From: JBLEFH01 sp047345645
GTDB lineage: Bacteria > Pseudomonadota > Alphaproteobacteria > Rhodobacterales > Rhodobacteraceae
Direction: 5' to 3' (one strand)
NCBI GenBank assembly: GCA_047345645.1
Contig: JBLEFH010000003.1
DNA: 64,000 bases
Below, one piece after another: positions 8,128 through 15,718 of this stretch. The notes below the pieces were generated by a model that was not told where the DNA came from, did not search any database, and worked only from the letters and a program-made list of their open reading frames with translations. Made by a program: the position numbers and the translations under genes. Every line of letters starts with the position of its first letter. The first letter of the stretch is position 1.

Positions 8128-9414
8128 ATGGACCAGATGACCTTAATCATGCTCGGCACCATGGTGGTGCTTCTGCTCGCGGGCTTCCCGATGATGATCC
8201 CGCTTCTGGCGGGCAGCTTCGTGGCCTTCTTCGTCTTCATGTCGGTGCCGCCCGAAGTGATGATCCAGCAGATGGTCGCAGGCATCCGCCCGACCGCGCT
8301 GATCGCTGTGCCGATGTTCATCCTCGCCGCCGATATCATCACCAAGGGGCGCTCGGCCAACCGGCTGATCGACCTCGTGATGAGCTTCGTCGGCCATGTC
8401 AAAGGCGGGCTTGGCGTCTCGACCGCCATGGCCTGCACCCTGTTCGGCGCGGTCTCCGGCTCGACGCAGGCGACCGTGGTCGCCATTGGCGGCCCGCTCC
8501 GCCCCCGGATGCTGAAAAACGGCTATTCGGACAATTTCACATTGGCGCTCATCATCAACGCCTCCGATATCGCCATGCTGATCCCGCCCTCGATTGCGAT
8601 GATCATCTACGGCGTGATCTCCGGCACCTCCATCTCGGAACTCTTCATCGCGGGCGTCGGCCCCGGCCTTCTGATCCTGCTGCTCTTTTCGATCTGGTGC
8701 GTGATCTACGCTGTCAAAAACGACATCCCGACCATGCCCAAAGCCAGTTGGGGCGAGCGCGGGCAGGCGTTTCTCTCCGCCCTCTGGCCGCTCGGCTTCC
8801 CGGTGATCGTGGTCGGCGGCATCTATGGCGGGATCTTCTCGCCGACTGAGGCCGCCTCCGTCTGCGTCGCCTATGCGATCCTGCTGGAGCTGGTGATCTT
8901 CCGCGAACTCAAGCTGATGGACCTCTGGGACGTCGCGAAGTCGACTGGCCTCATCACCGCCGTCGTCTTTATCCTCGTCGCCGCAGGCACCGCCTTTAGC
9001 TGGGCGATCAGCTTCAACCAGATCCCGCAGCAGATCATCGGCGGTCTCGGCCTTGCCGAAGCCTCGCCAACCATGATCCTCGTCGCGATCTCCATCGCGT
9101 TTTTCGTCGGCTGTATGTTCGTGGACCCGATTGTCGTGATCCTCGTGATGGTCCCGATCTTCGATCCGCTGGTGCAGGCCTCGGGCCTCGACCCCGTCCT
9201 CGTCGGTGTGATCATCACCATGCAGGTCGCGGTTGGCTCCGCCACGCCGCCCTTTGGCTGCGATATCTTCACCGCGATTGCGATTTTCAAACGGCCCTAT
9301 CTCGAAGTCATCAAGGGCACGCCGCCCTTCGTCTTCATGCTGCTGGCCGTGAGTGTCATGCTCATCCTGTTCCCGCAAATCGCCCTGTTCCTGCCTAATC
9401 TTGCTTTCAGGTAA
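8128..9414 (+). CDS. uehC: TRAP transporter large permease (DctM type)
   Basis: This 428-residue integral membrane protein has about 12 TM helices and is the sodium-dependent transport subunit of the ectoine system. Family landmarks include VPMFILAADIITKGR, the first repeat motif ASDIAMLIPPSIAMIIYGVISG and the late VAVGSATPPFGCDIF segment. Unlike the large permease at 19345 it has no C-terminal extension. It starts 3 bp after dctQ and ends 3 bp before the UspA gene, so the four genes form one operon. Confidence 0.92.
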   Translation: MDQMTLIMLGTMVVLLLAGFPMMIPLLAGSFVAFFVFMSVPPEVMIQQMVAGIRPTALIAVPMFILAADIITKGRSANRLIDLVMSFVGHVKGGLGVSTAMACTLFGAVSGSTQATVVAIGGPLRPRMLKNGYSDNFTLALIINASDIAMLIPPSIAMIIYGVISGTSISELFIAGVGPGLLILLLFSIWCVIYAVKNDIPTMPKASWGERGQAFLSALWPLGFPVIVVGGIYGGIFSPTEAASVCVAYAILLELVIFRELKLMDLWDVAKSTGLITAVVFILVAAGTAFSWAISFNQIPQQIIGGLGLAEASPTMILVAISIAFFVGCMFVDPIVVILVMVPIFDPLVQASGLDPVLVGVIITMQVAVGSATPPFGCDIFTAIAIFKRPYLEVIKGTPPFVFMLLAVSVMLILFPQIALFLPNLAFR

Positions 9415-9417
9415 ACC

Positions 9418-9855
9418 ATGTATCAGACCATTCTCGCCGCCATTGACGGCTCGTCCCATTCCGACCGGGTGCTCGATCACGCCATCGCGCTGACCAAGAC
9501 CTGCGGGGCGAAACTCCACATCATGACCGTCTATCGGCACCACTCGCCGTCGGAGAGCAGCCTGTCGATGATCCGCAGCAAGGATCTCGAAACCCCGGAA
9601 TCGGCCCTAAAATCCTACGCCAAAGAGGTCGCGGAGTATGGCGCGGGCAAGGCGAAGGACGCGGGCGTGACGGCCAAAACCCACGCCGTGCGCGGCGCGC
9701 CGTCGCGCAAGATCGTGGATCAGGCGAAGAAACTCGACGCCGATCTGATCATCCTCGGCAAACGCGGACTTGGCGATATGGGCGGGTTTCTTTTGGGCGG
9801 CGTGTCGCACAAGGTGACATCCCTCGCGCCCTGCGCCTGCCTGACGGTCAAATAG
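9418..9855 (+). CDS. universal stress protein (UspA/TeaD-like) of the ectoine TRAP operon
   Basis: The 145-residue Usp-fold protein opens with MYQTILAAIDGS and ends with the nucleotide loop GKRGLGDMGGFLLGGVSHKV. That loop keeps G-x2-G-x9-G but has Gly-Val-Ser where classical ATP-binding Usps have Gly-Ser/Thr. Usp genes are typical fourth members of ectoine TRAP operons; TeaD of Halomonas binds ATP and modulates uptake through TeaABC. Its 3' end overlaps the convergent eutA gene by 8 bp. Confidence 0.9.
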   Translation: MYQTILAAIDGSSHSDRVLDHAIALTKTCGAKLHIMTVYRHHSPSESSLSMIRSKDLETPESALKSYAKEVAEYGAGKAKDAGVTAKTHAVRGAPSRKIVDQAKKLDADLIILGKRGLGDMGGFLLGGVSHKVTSLAPCACLTVK

Positions 9856-10588
9856 CGCCGAGCGCGCCGAATTGTGGCATCTCGCCGGTCTCCCCGGCGA
9901 GACGCATCGCCCGCCAGATCATCGCCTGATTGCTGGTGAGAACCGGGCACCCGAGCTCCCCTTCCAGCCACGGCACCAGCCGCGCCGCATCCGTCGCCGT
10001 GCAGGCGATGAAAAGTGCGGCGCCCGGCTGCACCAGCGGCTTGGCGGCGGCAAGGATCTCATCCGGCGTCAGCGCCGAGATTGCCTGATCATCACCGAGG
10101 CCAAGGATCTTCAGCCCCGCAATCTCCACCCCCTGTCCGGCCAGATAGTCCGCCAGCAAATGCGCCACCGGCGCTTCATAGGGCGCGAGCATCGCGAGCC
10201 GCGTCAGTCCCAGCTTTTTCAGCCCGAGCAGCACCGAAGCAGGCGGCGTCACCACCGGCACACCGGGCCGCCCTTCGGCAAAGGCATCGCTGACCGCCTG
10301 CTCTCCCAACACCGCCGTGGCCGAGGTGCAGGAGAACATGATGGAGCCCAACTCCACCCCCGGCAGGATCAGCGCCGCCGCCTTGCCCAGCTGCGGCAAG
10401 GTCGCGCGCAAGGTCTCCTCGGTGAACGGATTGCCAAAGGCGATCCGGGTCGTGTGCAGCCAATGATCCGGTCCCGCCCTGAGCGCGCCGAAATCATTCT
10501 CCGTCACCAGATCCGTCGCCAGCGCCACCAGCCCGGTGCGCCGTGCATCCACCGCCCGCGATTGGCCATTGGTAAAATTATATGTCAT
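9848..10588 (-). CDS. eutA: EutA-like Asp/Glu-racemase-fold protein
   Basis: The protein belongs to the arylmalonate decarboxylase/maleate isomerase branch of the Asp/Glu racemase superfamily. The two active-site cysteines are in SCTSATAV and ACTATDA, one per lobe. EutA is required with EutB and EutC to turn 5-hydroxyectoine into ectoine. I chose ATG 10588 (MTYNFTNGQ). The in-frame extension to 10666 would run into the divergent regulator, and no Shine-Dalgarno is visible at either site. Being on the minus strand, away from eutBC, is unusual, since these genes normally form one operon. Only 25 bp separates it from the GntR gene. Confidence 0.82.
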   Translation of the reverse strand: MTYNFTNGQSRAVDARRTGLVALATDLVTENDFGALRAGPDHWLHTTRIAFGNPFTEETLRATLPQLGKAAALILPGVELGSIMFSCTSATAVLGEQAVSDAFAEGRPGVPVVTPPASVLLGLKKLGLTRLAMLAPYEAPVAHLLADYLAGQGVEIAGLKILGLGDDQAISALTPDEILAAAKPLVQPGAALFIACTATDAARLVPWLEGELGCPVLTSNQAMIWRAMRLAGETGEMPQFGALGAI

Positions 10589-10613
10589 GTCAGGGAAGGT
10601 AGAGGGCCAGCAC

Positions 10614-11279
10614 ATGACCGACAAGACAGAACCCGACATGACCCCGGCGGAGCGCCGCTTCGACACGATCTATCGTGACCTGCGGCGCAAGATCGTCCTG
10701 CTCGATTACGGCCCCGGCGACAAACTCGATCTCGCGGAACTGGAGCAGCATTACGATGTCAGCCGCACGCCGCTCCGGCGCGTGTTGCAAAAGCTCTGCG
10801 ATGACGGGCTGGTGCGGGCGCGCCACGGGGTGCCGACCACGGTGCGCCCGGTCGATCTCGACCAACTCCGCCCGGCCTTTCTCTTCCGCATGGGCCTAGC
10901 GGAGCAGATCGGCGCGCTCGATCCCTGCCCGCCAAGCCCGGAAGCCCTCAACCGCCTCCGCGCCTTTCTCGACCGCGGCGCCTTTGGCGATCTCGACGCC
11001 CGCAGCTTCGGCGAGATCGACCTCGAAGTGCATGAAATCATTTGCACGCTCATCGGCAATCCGTGGCTGCATGTCACCTATGACCGCATGTTCCACATCA
11101 CCGCGCGGCTCTGGCAACTCCATCTCGACGATCTGAACATCGCCCGCGAGGCGGCGGCGTTTGAGGAAGACTGCCGCGCCATTTTCGAGGCGCTCAACCG
11201 CGGCGACGTGGCCGCAATCGGCTATATCATCCGCAACGCGCTGTCGGGGATGCTCTTCCGCCTCCACGGCGTCATTTAA
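10614..11279 (+). CDS. GntR-family (FadR/FCD-type) regulator
   Basis: An N-terminal winged helix (IYRDLRRKIVLLDYGPGDKLDLAELEQHYDVSRTPLR... region, about residues 12-65) is followed by an all-helical FCD ligand domain. That domain has the expected His in EVHEIICTLIGNP and in the MFHITARLWQLHL helix. Length (221 aa) is normal. The ATG at 10614 has AGAGGG 8 nt upstream. The known ectoine regulator EnuR is a MocR-type protein with an aminotransferase domain, and none is present here, so this FCD protein is the best local candidate to control eut and ueh genes (inference). It converges on doeA with a 4-bp overlap. Confidence 0.88.
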   Translation: MTDKTEPDMTPAERRFDTIYRDLRRKIVLLDYGPGDKLDLAELEQHYDVSRTPLRRVLQKLCDDGLVRARHGVPTTVRPVDLDQLRPAFLFRMGLAEQIGALDPCPPSPEALNRLRAFLDRGAFGDLDARSFGEIDLEVHEIICTLIGNPWLHVTYDRMFHITARLWQLHLDDLNIAREAAAFEEDCRAIFEALNRGDVAAIGYIIRNALSGMLFRLHGVI

Positions 11280-12460
11280 CGCTTCACGAACAGTTCGCGC
11301 GGATAGTCGGCGATGCAGAGCGCCGGTCCGGCTTCCTGAATGACGATGCTTTCGGTGATCTCCAGCCCCCATTCATCCATCCAAAGCCCCGGCATGAAAT
11401 GGAAGGTCATGCCCGGCTCCAGCACAGTTTCGTCGGATTTGCGGATGGAGATGGTGCGCTCGCCCCAATCGGGCGGATAGCTGATCCCGATGGGATAGCC
11501 GCAGCGCCCGTCCCGCTCGATCCCGGCGCGGCCAAGCGCGTCGTAAAGGGCATGGGCAATGTCGCAGGCGCGGTTCCCGGCGCGGGCGGCGTCGATGCCG
11601 TTCTCCAGCCCCTCCAAGAGCGCCGCCTCCGCCCGCAGCACCTCATCCGGCGGTTCGCCCAGCCAGATCGTGCGGCAGAGCGGCACGTGATAGCGGCGAT
11701 GGCACCCGGCAATTTCGAAAAACGTGCCTTCGCCAGGTCGGATCGGCCAGTCATTCCACGTCAGATGCGGCGCGGTCGCGTCGATCCCGGACGGCGCGAG
11801 CGGCACAATCGCCGGATAATCCCCGCCATAATGCGGCGTTCCGCGAATGCCCGCATCGTAAATCTCCGCGATCAACTCGTTCTTGCGCATCCCCGGCTCG
11901 ATCACCTCGATGATCCGGTCATGCATCCGCTCGACGATCCGCGCGGCGCGGCGCATATAGGCCAGCTCCGTCTTGGACTTCACCGCGCGCTGCCAATTCA
12001 CCAGCGCCGTCGCATCCACGATCTGGGCATCCGGCAGACCCTTGGTCAGCTCCTGATGCGCCTTGGCGGAGTAGTAATAATTGTCCAGCTCAACCCCGAT
12101 CCGCCCCTTGGCGAGACCTTTCTCTTTCAGCAAATCCGCCAGATGCGAATGGGGGTGCTGCTTGGGGTTCTGCACATAAATATCCGGGTAGCCGATGATC
12201 CGGTCCTTCGGCAGCCATACCGTGAGTTCCGCGCCCCAGCTGTCCATCATCCGGCCCCACCAGATCGGCGTGTCGCCAAGCGGCACGATCACCGCTTGGT
12301 GGGTGTAGAACGACCAGCCATCATAGCCCGACAGCCACGCCATATTGCTCGGGTCCGTCGCAATCAGCAGATCGAGACCACGCGCCTCCATCTCCTTATG
12401 CACCTTGGCGACACGCTCAAGATATTCCTCGGTCTGAAAGGAAATGTCGGGCTGTGGCAT
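11276..12460 (-). CDS. eutD: ectoine hydrolase (M24 peptidase family)
   Basis: EutD, also called DoeA, opens the ectoine ring to N-acetyl-2,4-diaminobutyrate. The 394-residue protein has the creatinase-like N-domain (MPQPDISFQTEEYLERV..., IATDPSNMAWLSGYDGWSFYTHQ) and a pita-bread C-domain. The latter carries HYGGDYPAIVPL, GTFFEIAGCHRRYHVPLCRT and GLEITESIVI, which match ectoine hydrolases rather than prolidases. AAGGAGG precedes the ATG. It is transcribed away from eutB across a 105-bp gap that holds a 10-bp inverted repeat. A partner EutE deacetylase normally follows eutD; none is visible here. Confidence 0.92.
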   Translation of the reverse strand: MPQPDISFQTEEYLERVAKVHKEMEARGLDLLIATDPSNMAWLSGYDGWSFYTHQAVIVPLGDTPIWWGRMMDSWGAELTVWLPKDRIIGYPDIYVQNPKQHPHSHLADLLKEKGLAKGRIGVELDNYYYSAKAHQELTKGLPDAQIVDATALVNWQRAVKSKTELAYMRRAARIVERMHDRIIEVIEPGMRKNELIAEIYDAGIRGTPHYGGDYPAIVPLAPSGIDATAPHLTWNDWPIRPGEGTFFEIAGCHRRYHVPLCRTIWLGEPPDEVLRAEAALLEGLENGIDAARAGNRACDIAHALYDALGRAGIERDGRCGYPIGISYPPDWGERTISIRKSDETVLEPGMTFHFMPGLWMDEWGLEITESIVIQEAGPALCIADYPRELFVKR

Positions 12461-12528
12461 AGAGCCTCCTTTACGCTTGTCTTTCGGTTGACGCTAAGGA
12501 CACTCCGCCGGAAGATGCAAATGAATTA

Positions 12529-12590
12529 TATCTCTTGGTCAAAAATTCAGGTAAATCCGACGAATATGCAGCAAAATTGCCCAAGAGATA
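12529..12590. promoter_or_regulatory. inverted repeat in doeA/eutB divergent promoter
   Basis: TATCTCTTGG (12529-12538) and CCAAGAGATA (12581-12590) are perfect complements separated by 42 bp. The same word with one extra C occurs before uehA. The right arm lies inside the first codons of eutB if translation starts at 12566. Spacing is close to five helical turns, which suits a looping or doubly bound dimeric repressor. Confidence 0.45.
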
Positions 12591-13609
12591 CACAAGTCGC
12601 GCTCCCGCCGCCCCTTGCGGATGCGGAGGCGGCACGCCGCGACATGGCGGGCGTTGCGCTGCGCACGCCGCTGCTGCCCGCGCCCGCGCTGTCGGAGATG
12701 CTGGGGCGTGAGGTGCTGCTGAAAATGGAAACCATGCAGCCCTCCCGCGCCTTCAAACTGCGCGGCGCGGCGACGGCGATTGCCCGGCTCAATCCGGCGG
12801 CGCGGGCCAAGGGCGTCGTCTGCTGCTCCACCGGCAACCATGGCCGCGCGGTCGCTTATGCTGCGCAGCAAAGCGGCATCCGCGCGGTGGTCTGCCTCTC
12901 GGAACTGGTGCCCCCGAACAAGGTCGCCGCCATCGAAGCGCTCGGCGCGGAGGTCCGGCGCATCGGCCGCTCGCAGGATGAAGCGGCGGTGGAAGTGGCG
13001 CGCCTCGTGGCCGAAGAGGGCATGACCGACATTCCCCCTTTCGATCACCCGGACATCATGGCGGGCCAATCCACCATCGCGCTGGAGATGCTGGAGGACC
13101 GCCCTGACCTCGCCCATCTCGTCCTGCAACTCTCCGGCGGCGGGCTGGCGGGCGGCATGGCAAGGGTGGCGAAGGCGATGAACCCGGCGATCCGCATCAC
13201 CGGCGTCTCCATGCAGCACGGCGCGGCCATGGCGGCGAGCCTCAAGGCGGGCCGCCCCGTGGATGTGGACGAGCCGCACAGCCTCGCGGACAGTCTCGGC
13301 GGCGGGATCGGCCTTCACAACCGCTTCACCTTCGCCGCCTGCCGCGACCATATCGACGATCACTGGACGGTCAGCGAGGCGGAGATCTACCGCGCCATGC
13401 AAACACTTTACTACCGCGAACGCCTCGTCAGCGAAGGCGGCGCGGTGGCGGGTCTGGCGGCCCTCCTCGCGGGCCTTGACGGCAGCGGCCCGGTCGGCCT
13501 CGTCATCACCGGGGACGCGGTGGACATGGCGCAATTCAACGCCATCATGGCGGGCCAGGACGTGACGCTTGGCGAGACCATCCTGAAAGGGCAACCATGG
13601 CAACTGTAA
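12566..13609 (+). CDS. eutB: EutB, threonine-dehydratase-like PLP enzyme (hydroxyectoine utilization)
   Basis: This fold-type II PLP enzyme acts with EutA and EutC in converting hydroxyectoine. The PLP lysine lies in PSRAFKLRGA, the substrate loop is CCSTGNHGRA and the phosphate-binding glycine run is LSGGGLAGG. I chose ATG 12566 (MQQNCPRDTQ...). An alternative ATG at 12521 follows CGGAAG, and homologues align only from about residue 18 (LADAEAARRD), so the start is uncertain. The frame is open as far back as 11399, but that is antisense doeA. The gene overlaps eutC by 13 bp. Confidence 0.88.
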   Translation: MQQNCPRDTQVALPPPLADAEAARRDMAGVALRTPLLPAPALSEMLGREVLLKMETMQPSRAFKLRGAATAIARLNPAARAKGVVCCSTGNHGRAVAYAAQQSGIRAVVCLSELVPPNKVAAIEALGAEVRRIGRSQDEAAVEVARLVAEEGMTDIPPFDHPDIMAGQSTIALEMLEDRPDLAHLVLQLSGGGLAGGMARVAKAMNPAIRITGVSMQHGAAMAASLKAGRPVDVDEPHSLADSLGGGIGLHNRFTFAACRDHIDDHWTVSEAEIYRAMQTLYYRERLVSEGGAVAGLAALLAGLDGSGPVGLVITGDAVDMAQFNAIMAGQDVTLGETILKGQPWQL

Positions 13610-14568
13610 CCCTCCTCACCGAGCGCGATCTGCGCCAGATCATCCGCCTCGACCGCGATCTGATCGACGCGATTGCGGGCGCGTTCCGCACCTTCTCGGG
13701 AGGCGGCGCGGTCCAGCCGCCGGTGCTCTCCATGGCCCTGCCCGAAGTCCATGGCGAGGTGGATGTGAAAACCGCGTGGATTCGCGGGGAAGACGGTTTT
13801 GCCATCAAGGTCTCGCCGGGGTTTTTCGACAATCCGGCCAAAGGCTTGCCGTCGCTCAACGGGCTGATGATGCTACTGGATGCGGAGACGGGCGTGGCCG
13901 AAGCGGTCCTGCTCGACAATGGGTTTCTGACCGCCATGCGCACGGCAGCGGCGGGCGGCGTGGCGGCGCAAACCCTCGCGCCCGAAACCGTGGAGACCGC
14001 CGCGATCATCGGCACGGGCGAACAGGCGCGGCTTCAGGCGGAGGCGGCGCATCTCGTGCGCCCCTTCACCCGCCTGATGATCGCCGGGCGCGACCCCGCC
14101 AAAGCCGCCGCCTGCGCCGCCGATCTTGCTAAAACGCTTGGGATTGAAACGGTGGTGACGGATGCCGAAGAGGCCGTCCGCAGCGCCCAGCTTGTCATCA
14201 CCACAACCCCCGCCACCACGCCGGTGGTGGAGGCGGACTGGCTCCATCCGGGCCTGCATATCACCGCCATGGGCTCCGATCAGGCGGGCAAGAACGAGAT
14301 CGCGGCGGCGGCGCTCGCCCGACTCGATCTCTTCGCCTGCGACAGCACGGCGCAATCGCAGGCGCTTGGTGAAGGGGCCGCCGCGCCGGATCGCACGCCC
14401 ACCGAGATCGGCGCGATCCTCGCGGGCGACGCCGCAGGCCGCACCGACCCCGATCAAATCACCCTTTGCGATCTCACCGGCATGGGCGTACAGGATACCG
14501 TCATCGCCGCCCTAGCGCTTCGCCGGGCACGCGCGGCGGGACTTGGCACGGAGATCGAAACCACATGA
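13597..14568 (+). CDS. eutC: EutC, ornithine-cyclodeaminase-like protein (hydroxyectoine utilization)
   Basis: This 323-residue mu-crystallin/ornithine cyclodeaminase family protein has a Rossmann NAD site GTGEQARLQAEA near residue 140. The substrate lysine region is in VDVKTAWIRGEDGFAIKVSPGFFDNP. GMGVQDTVIAAL near the end is also typical. Its start overlaps eutB by 13 bp and its stop overlaps the AsnC gene (ATGA), giving a tightly coupled eutB-eutC-asnC unit. Confidence 0.9.
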   Translation: MATVTLLTERDLRQIIRLDRDLIDAIAGAFRTFSGGGAVQPPVLSMALPEVHGEVDVKTAWIRGEDGFAIKVSPGFFDNPAKGLPSLNGLMMLLDAETGVAEAVLLDNGFLTAMRTAAAGGVAAQTLAPETVETAAIIGTGEQARLQAEAAHLVRPFTRLMIAGRDPAKAAACAADLAKTLGIETVVTDAEEAVRSAQLVITTTPATTPVVEADWLHPGLHITAMGSDQAGKNEIAAAALARLDLFACDSTAQSQALGEGAAAPDRTPTEIGAILAGDAAGRTDPDQITLCDLTGMGVQDTVIAALALRRARAAGLGTEIETT

Positions 14569-15032
14569 CGCCCCTCGATGATCGCGACCTGAAAATCCTG
14601 CGCATCTTGCAGACCGAGGGCCGTATCACCAAAACCGAGCTGGCCGCGCGGATCGACCTCTCGCCCACCCCCTGCTGGGAGCGTTTGCAAAAACTGCAAG
14701 CCGCCGGGATCATCACCGGGTTCGGGGCGGAAATCGCACCAAGTGCCTTCGGCCCGCTGATGGAGATTTTCATGCAGGCCGAGATCGGCAGCCACCGCAC
14801 CGAGGATTTCCAGCGCTTCGAGGCCGCCGTCGCGCAAGTCCCGCAAATCACCGGCTGCTGGAGCATTGGCGGCGGCATGGATTACCTGCTGCACTTCGCC
14901 GTCAGCGACGTGAACGCCTATCAGCGCCTCGTCGACAAGATGCTGGCGGACGGGATCGGGCTACAGCGCTACTACACCTATATCGTCACCAAACAGGTGA
15001 AACGCGCGCCCTTCCCGCCAGTGCCGGAATAG
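14565..15032 (+). CDS. Lrp/AsnC-family regulator of the ectoine locus (DoeX-like)
   Basis: The 155-residue protein has an N-terminal helix-turn-helix (LDDRDLKILRILQTEGRI..., LSPTPCWERLQKLQAAGII) and a C-terminal RAM/ligand domain that forms octamers in the family. AsnC proteins are a constant part of ectoine degradation clusters and probably sense a pathway amine such as diaminobutyrate or its acetyl form. It is translationally coupled to eutC. Downstream, the operon is separated from its usual ssd and aminotransferase partners by queF on the other strand. Confidence 0.92.
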   Translation: MTPLDDRDLKILRILQTEGRITKTELAARIDLSPTPCWERLQKLQAAGIITGFGAEIAPSAFGPLMEIFMQAEIGSHRTEDFQRFEAAVAQVPQITGCWSIGGGMDYLLHFAVSDVNAYQRLVDKMLADGIGLQRYYTYIVTKQVKRAPFPPVPE

Positions 15033-15085
15033 AGCTTTTGCCAAGGGAACTCAGCGGAAAGCCCTGACGGGCCTAAGTCTATCCT

Positions 15086-15544
15086 TTAGCCCCGCCCCCG
15101 ATAGGGCGCGACCCCCTGCTCCGGGATCCACACCCCTTCAGGCGCGACGCCGGTCTGCCAGAACACATCAATCGGCATCCCGCCGCGGGGGAACCAATAG
15201 CCGCCGATGCGCAGCCATTGCGGATCCAGCAATTCCACGATCCGCCGCCCGATGGAGACGGTGCAATCCTCGTGAAACGCCCCGTGATTACGGAAACTGC
15301 CGAGATAGAGCTTCAGCGATTTGCTCTCGACCAGCCAGTCGCCCGGCACATAGTCGATCACCAGATGCGCAAAATCGGGCTGCGCCGTGATCGGGCAGAG
15401 CGATGTGAATTCCGGCTGGGTGAAGCGCACGCAATAAGGCACGTCCTGCGGGTTTTTCACGCGCTCCAGCACCGCCTCTTCGGGGCTTTGCGGCAGGGCG
15501 CTGTTCTGGCCAAGCTGTTCGAGACCGGCATAAATATCGCTCAT
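15086..15544 (-). CDS. queF: NADPH-dependent preQ0 reductase QueF
   Basis: QueF reduces the nitrile of 7-cyano-7-deazaguanine to preQ1 in queuosine tRNA modification. The 152-residue protein is a type I QueF. The nucleophilic Cys is in FTSLCPITAQPDF, the NADPH motif is ESKSLKLYLGSFRNHG, and HEDC follows. I chose ATG 15544, preceded by AAAAGGAGCCTCCC; the upstream frame is low quality. It is a housekeeping gene inserted between two halves of the ectoine locus. The 174-bp gap before ssd contains a striking 16-bp inverted repeat. Confidence 0.95.
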   Translation of the reverse strand: MSDIYAGLEQLGQNSALPQSPEEAVLERVKNPQDVPYCVRFTQPEFTSLCPITAQPDFAHLVIDYVPGDWLVESKSLKLYLGSFRNHGAFHEDCTVSIGRRIVELLDPQWLRIGGYWFPRGGMPIDVFWQTGVAPEGVWIPEQGVAPYRGRG

Positions 15545-15600
15545 GGGAGGCTCCTTTTCGGGGGTCTCTCCCCCATGCCAGCCCGCGCCAAAACCCGCAA

Positions 15601-15648
15601 GCAGAGAAATCCTCTGCCATTGCGGCGCGCGCCAGAGGATTTCTCTGC
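15601..15648. promoter_or_regulatory. paired 16-bp operator-like repeats between queF and ssd
   Basis: GCAGAGAAATCCTCTG (15601-15616) and its exact complement CAGAGGATTTCTCTGC (15633-15648) are separated by 16 bp. Each arm is itself a near-palindrome with CAGAG and CTCTG ends, so this is two dyad sites about 32 bp (three turns) apart rather than a simple hairpin. It sits 70 bp before ssd and 57 bp before queF. A T-tract is missing, so it is unlikely to be a terminator. Confidence 0.6.
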
Positions 15649-15718
15649 GCCGCCCGCAAAACTTAGACGCACCCTCTGCCAAGCCCCTGATATTCAAGCG
15701 ATCAGAGGAGGTTTACCC

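Noticed and set aside
8143..9543. 466-residue minus-strand open frame opposite uehC and usp
   Set aside because: Asp/His/Arg-rich shadow of a membrane protein gene.
11399..12565. N-terminal extension of eutB by nearly 390 residues
   Set aside because: It is antisense to doeA and matches nothing; eutB homology begins after 12566.
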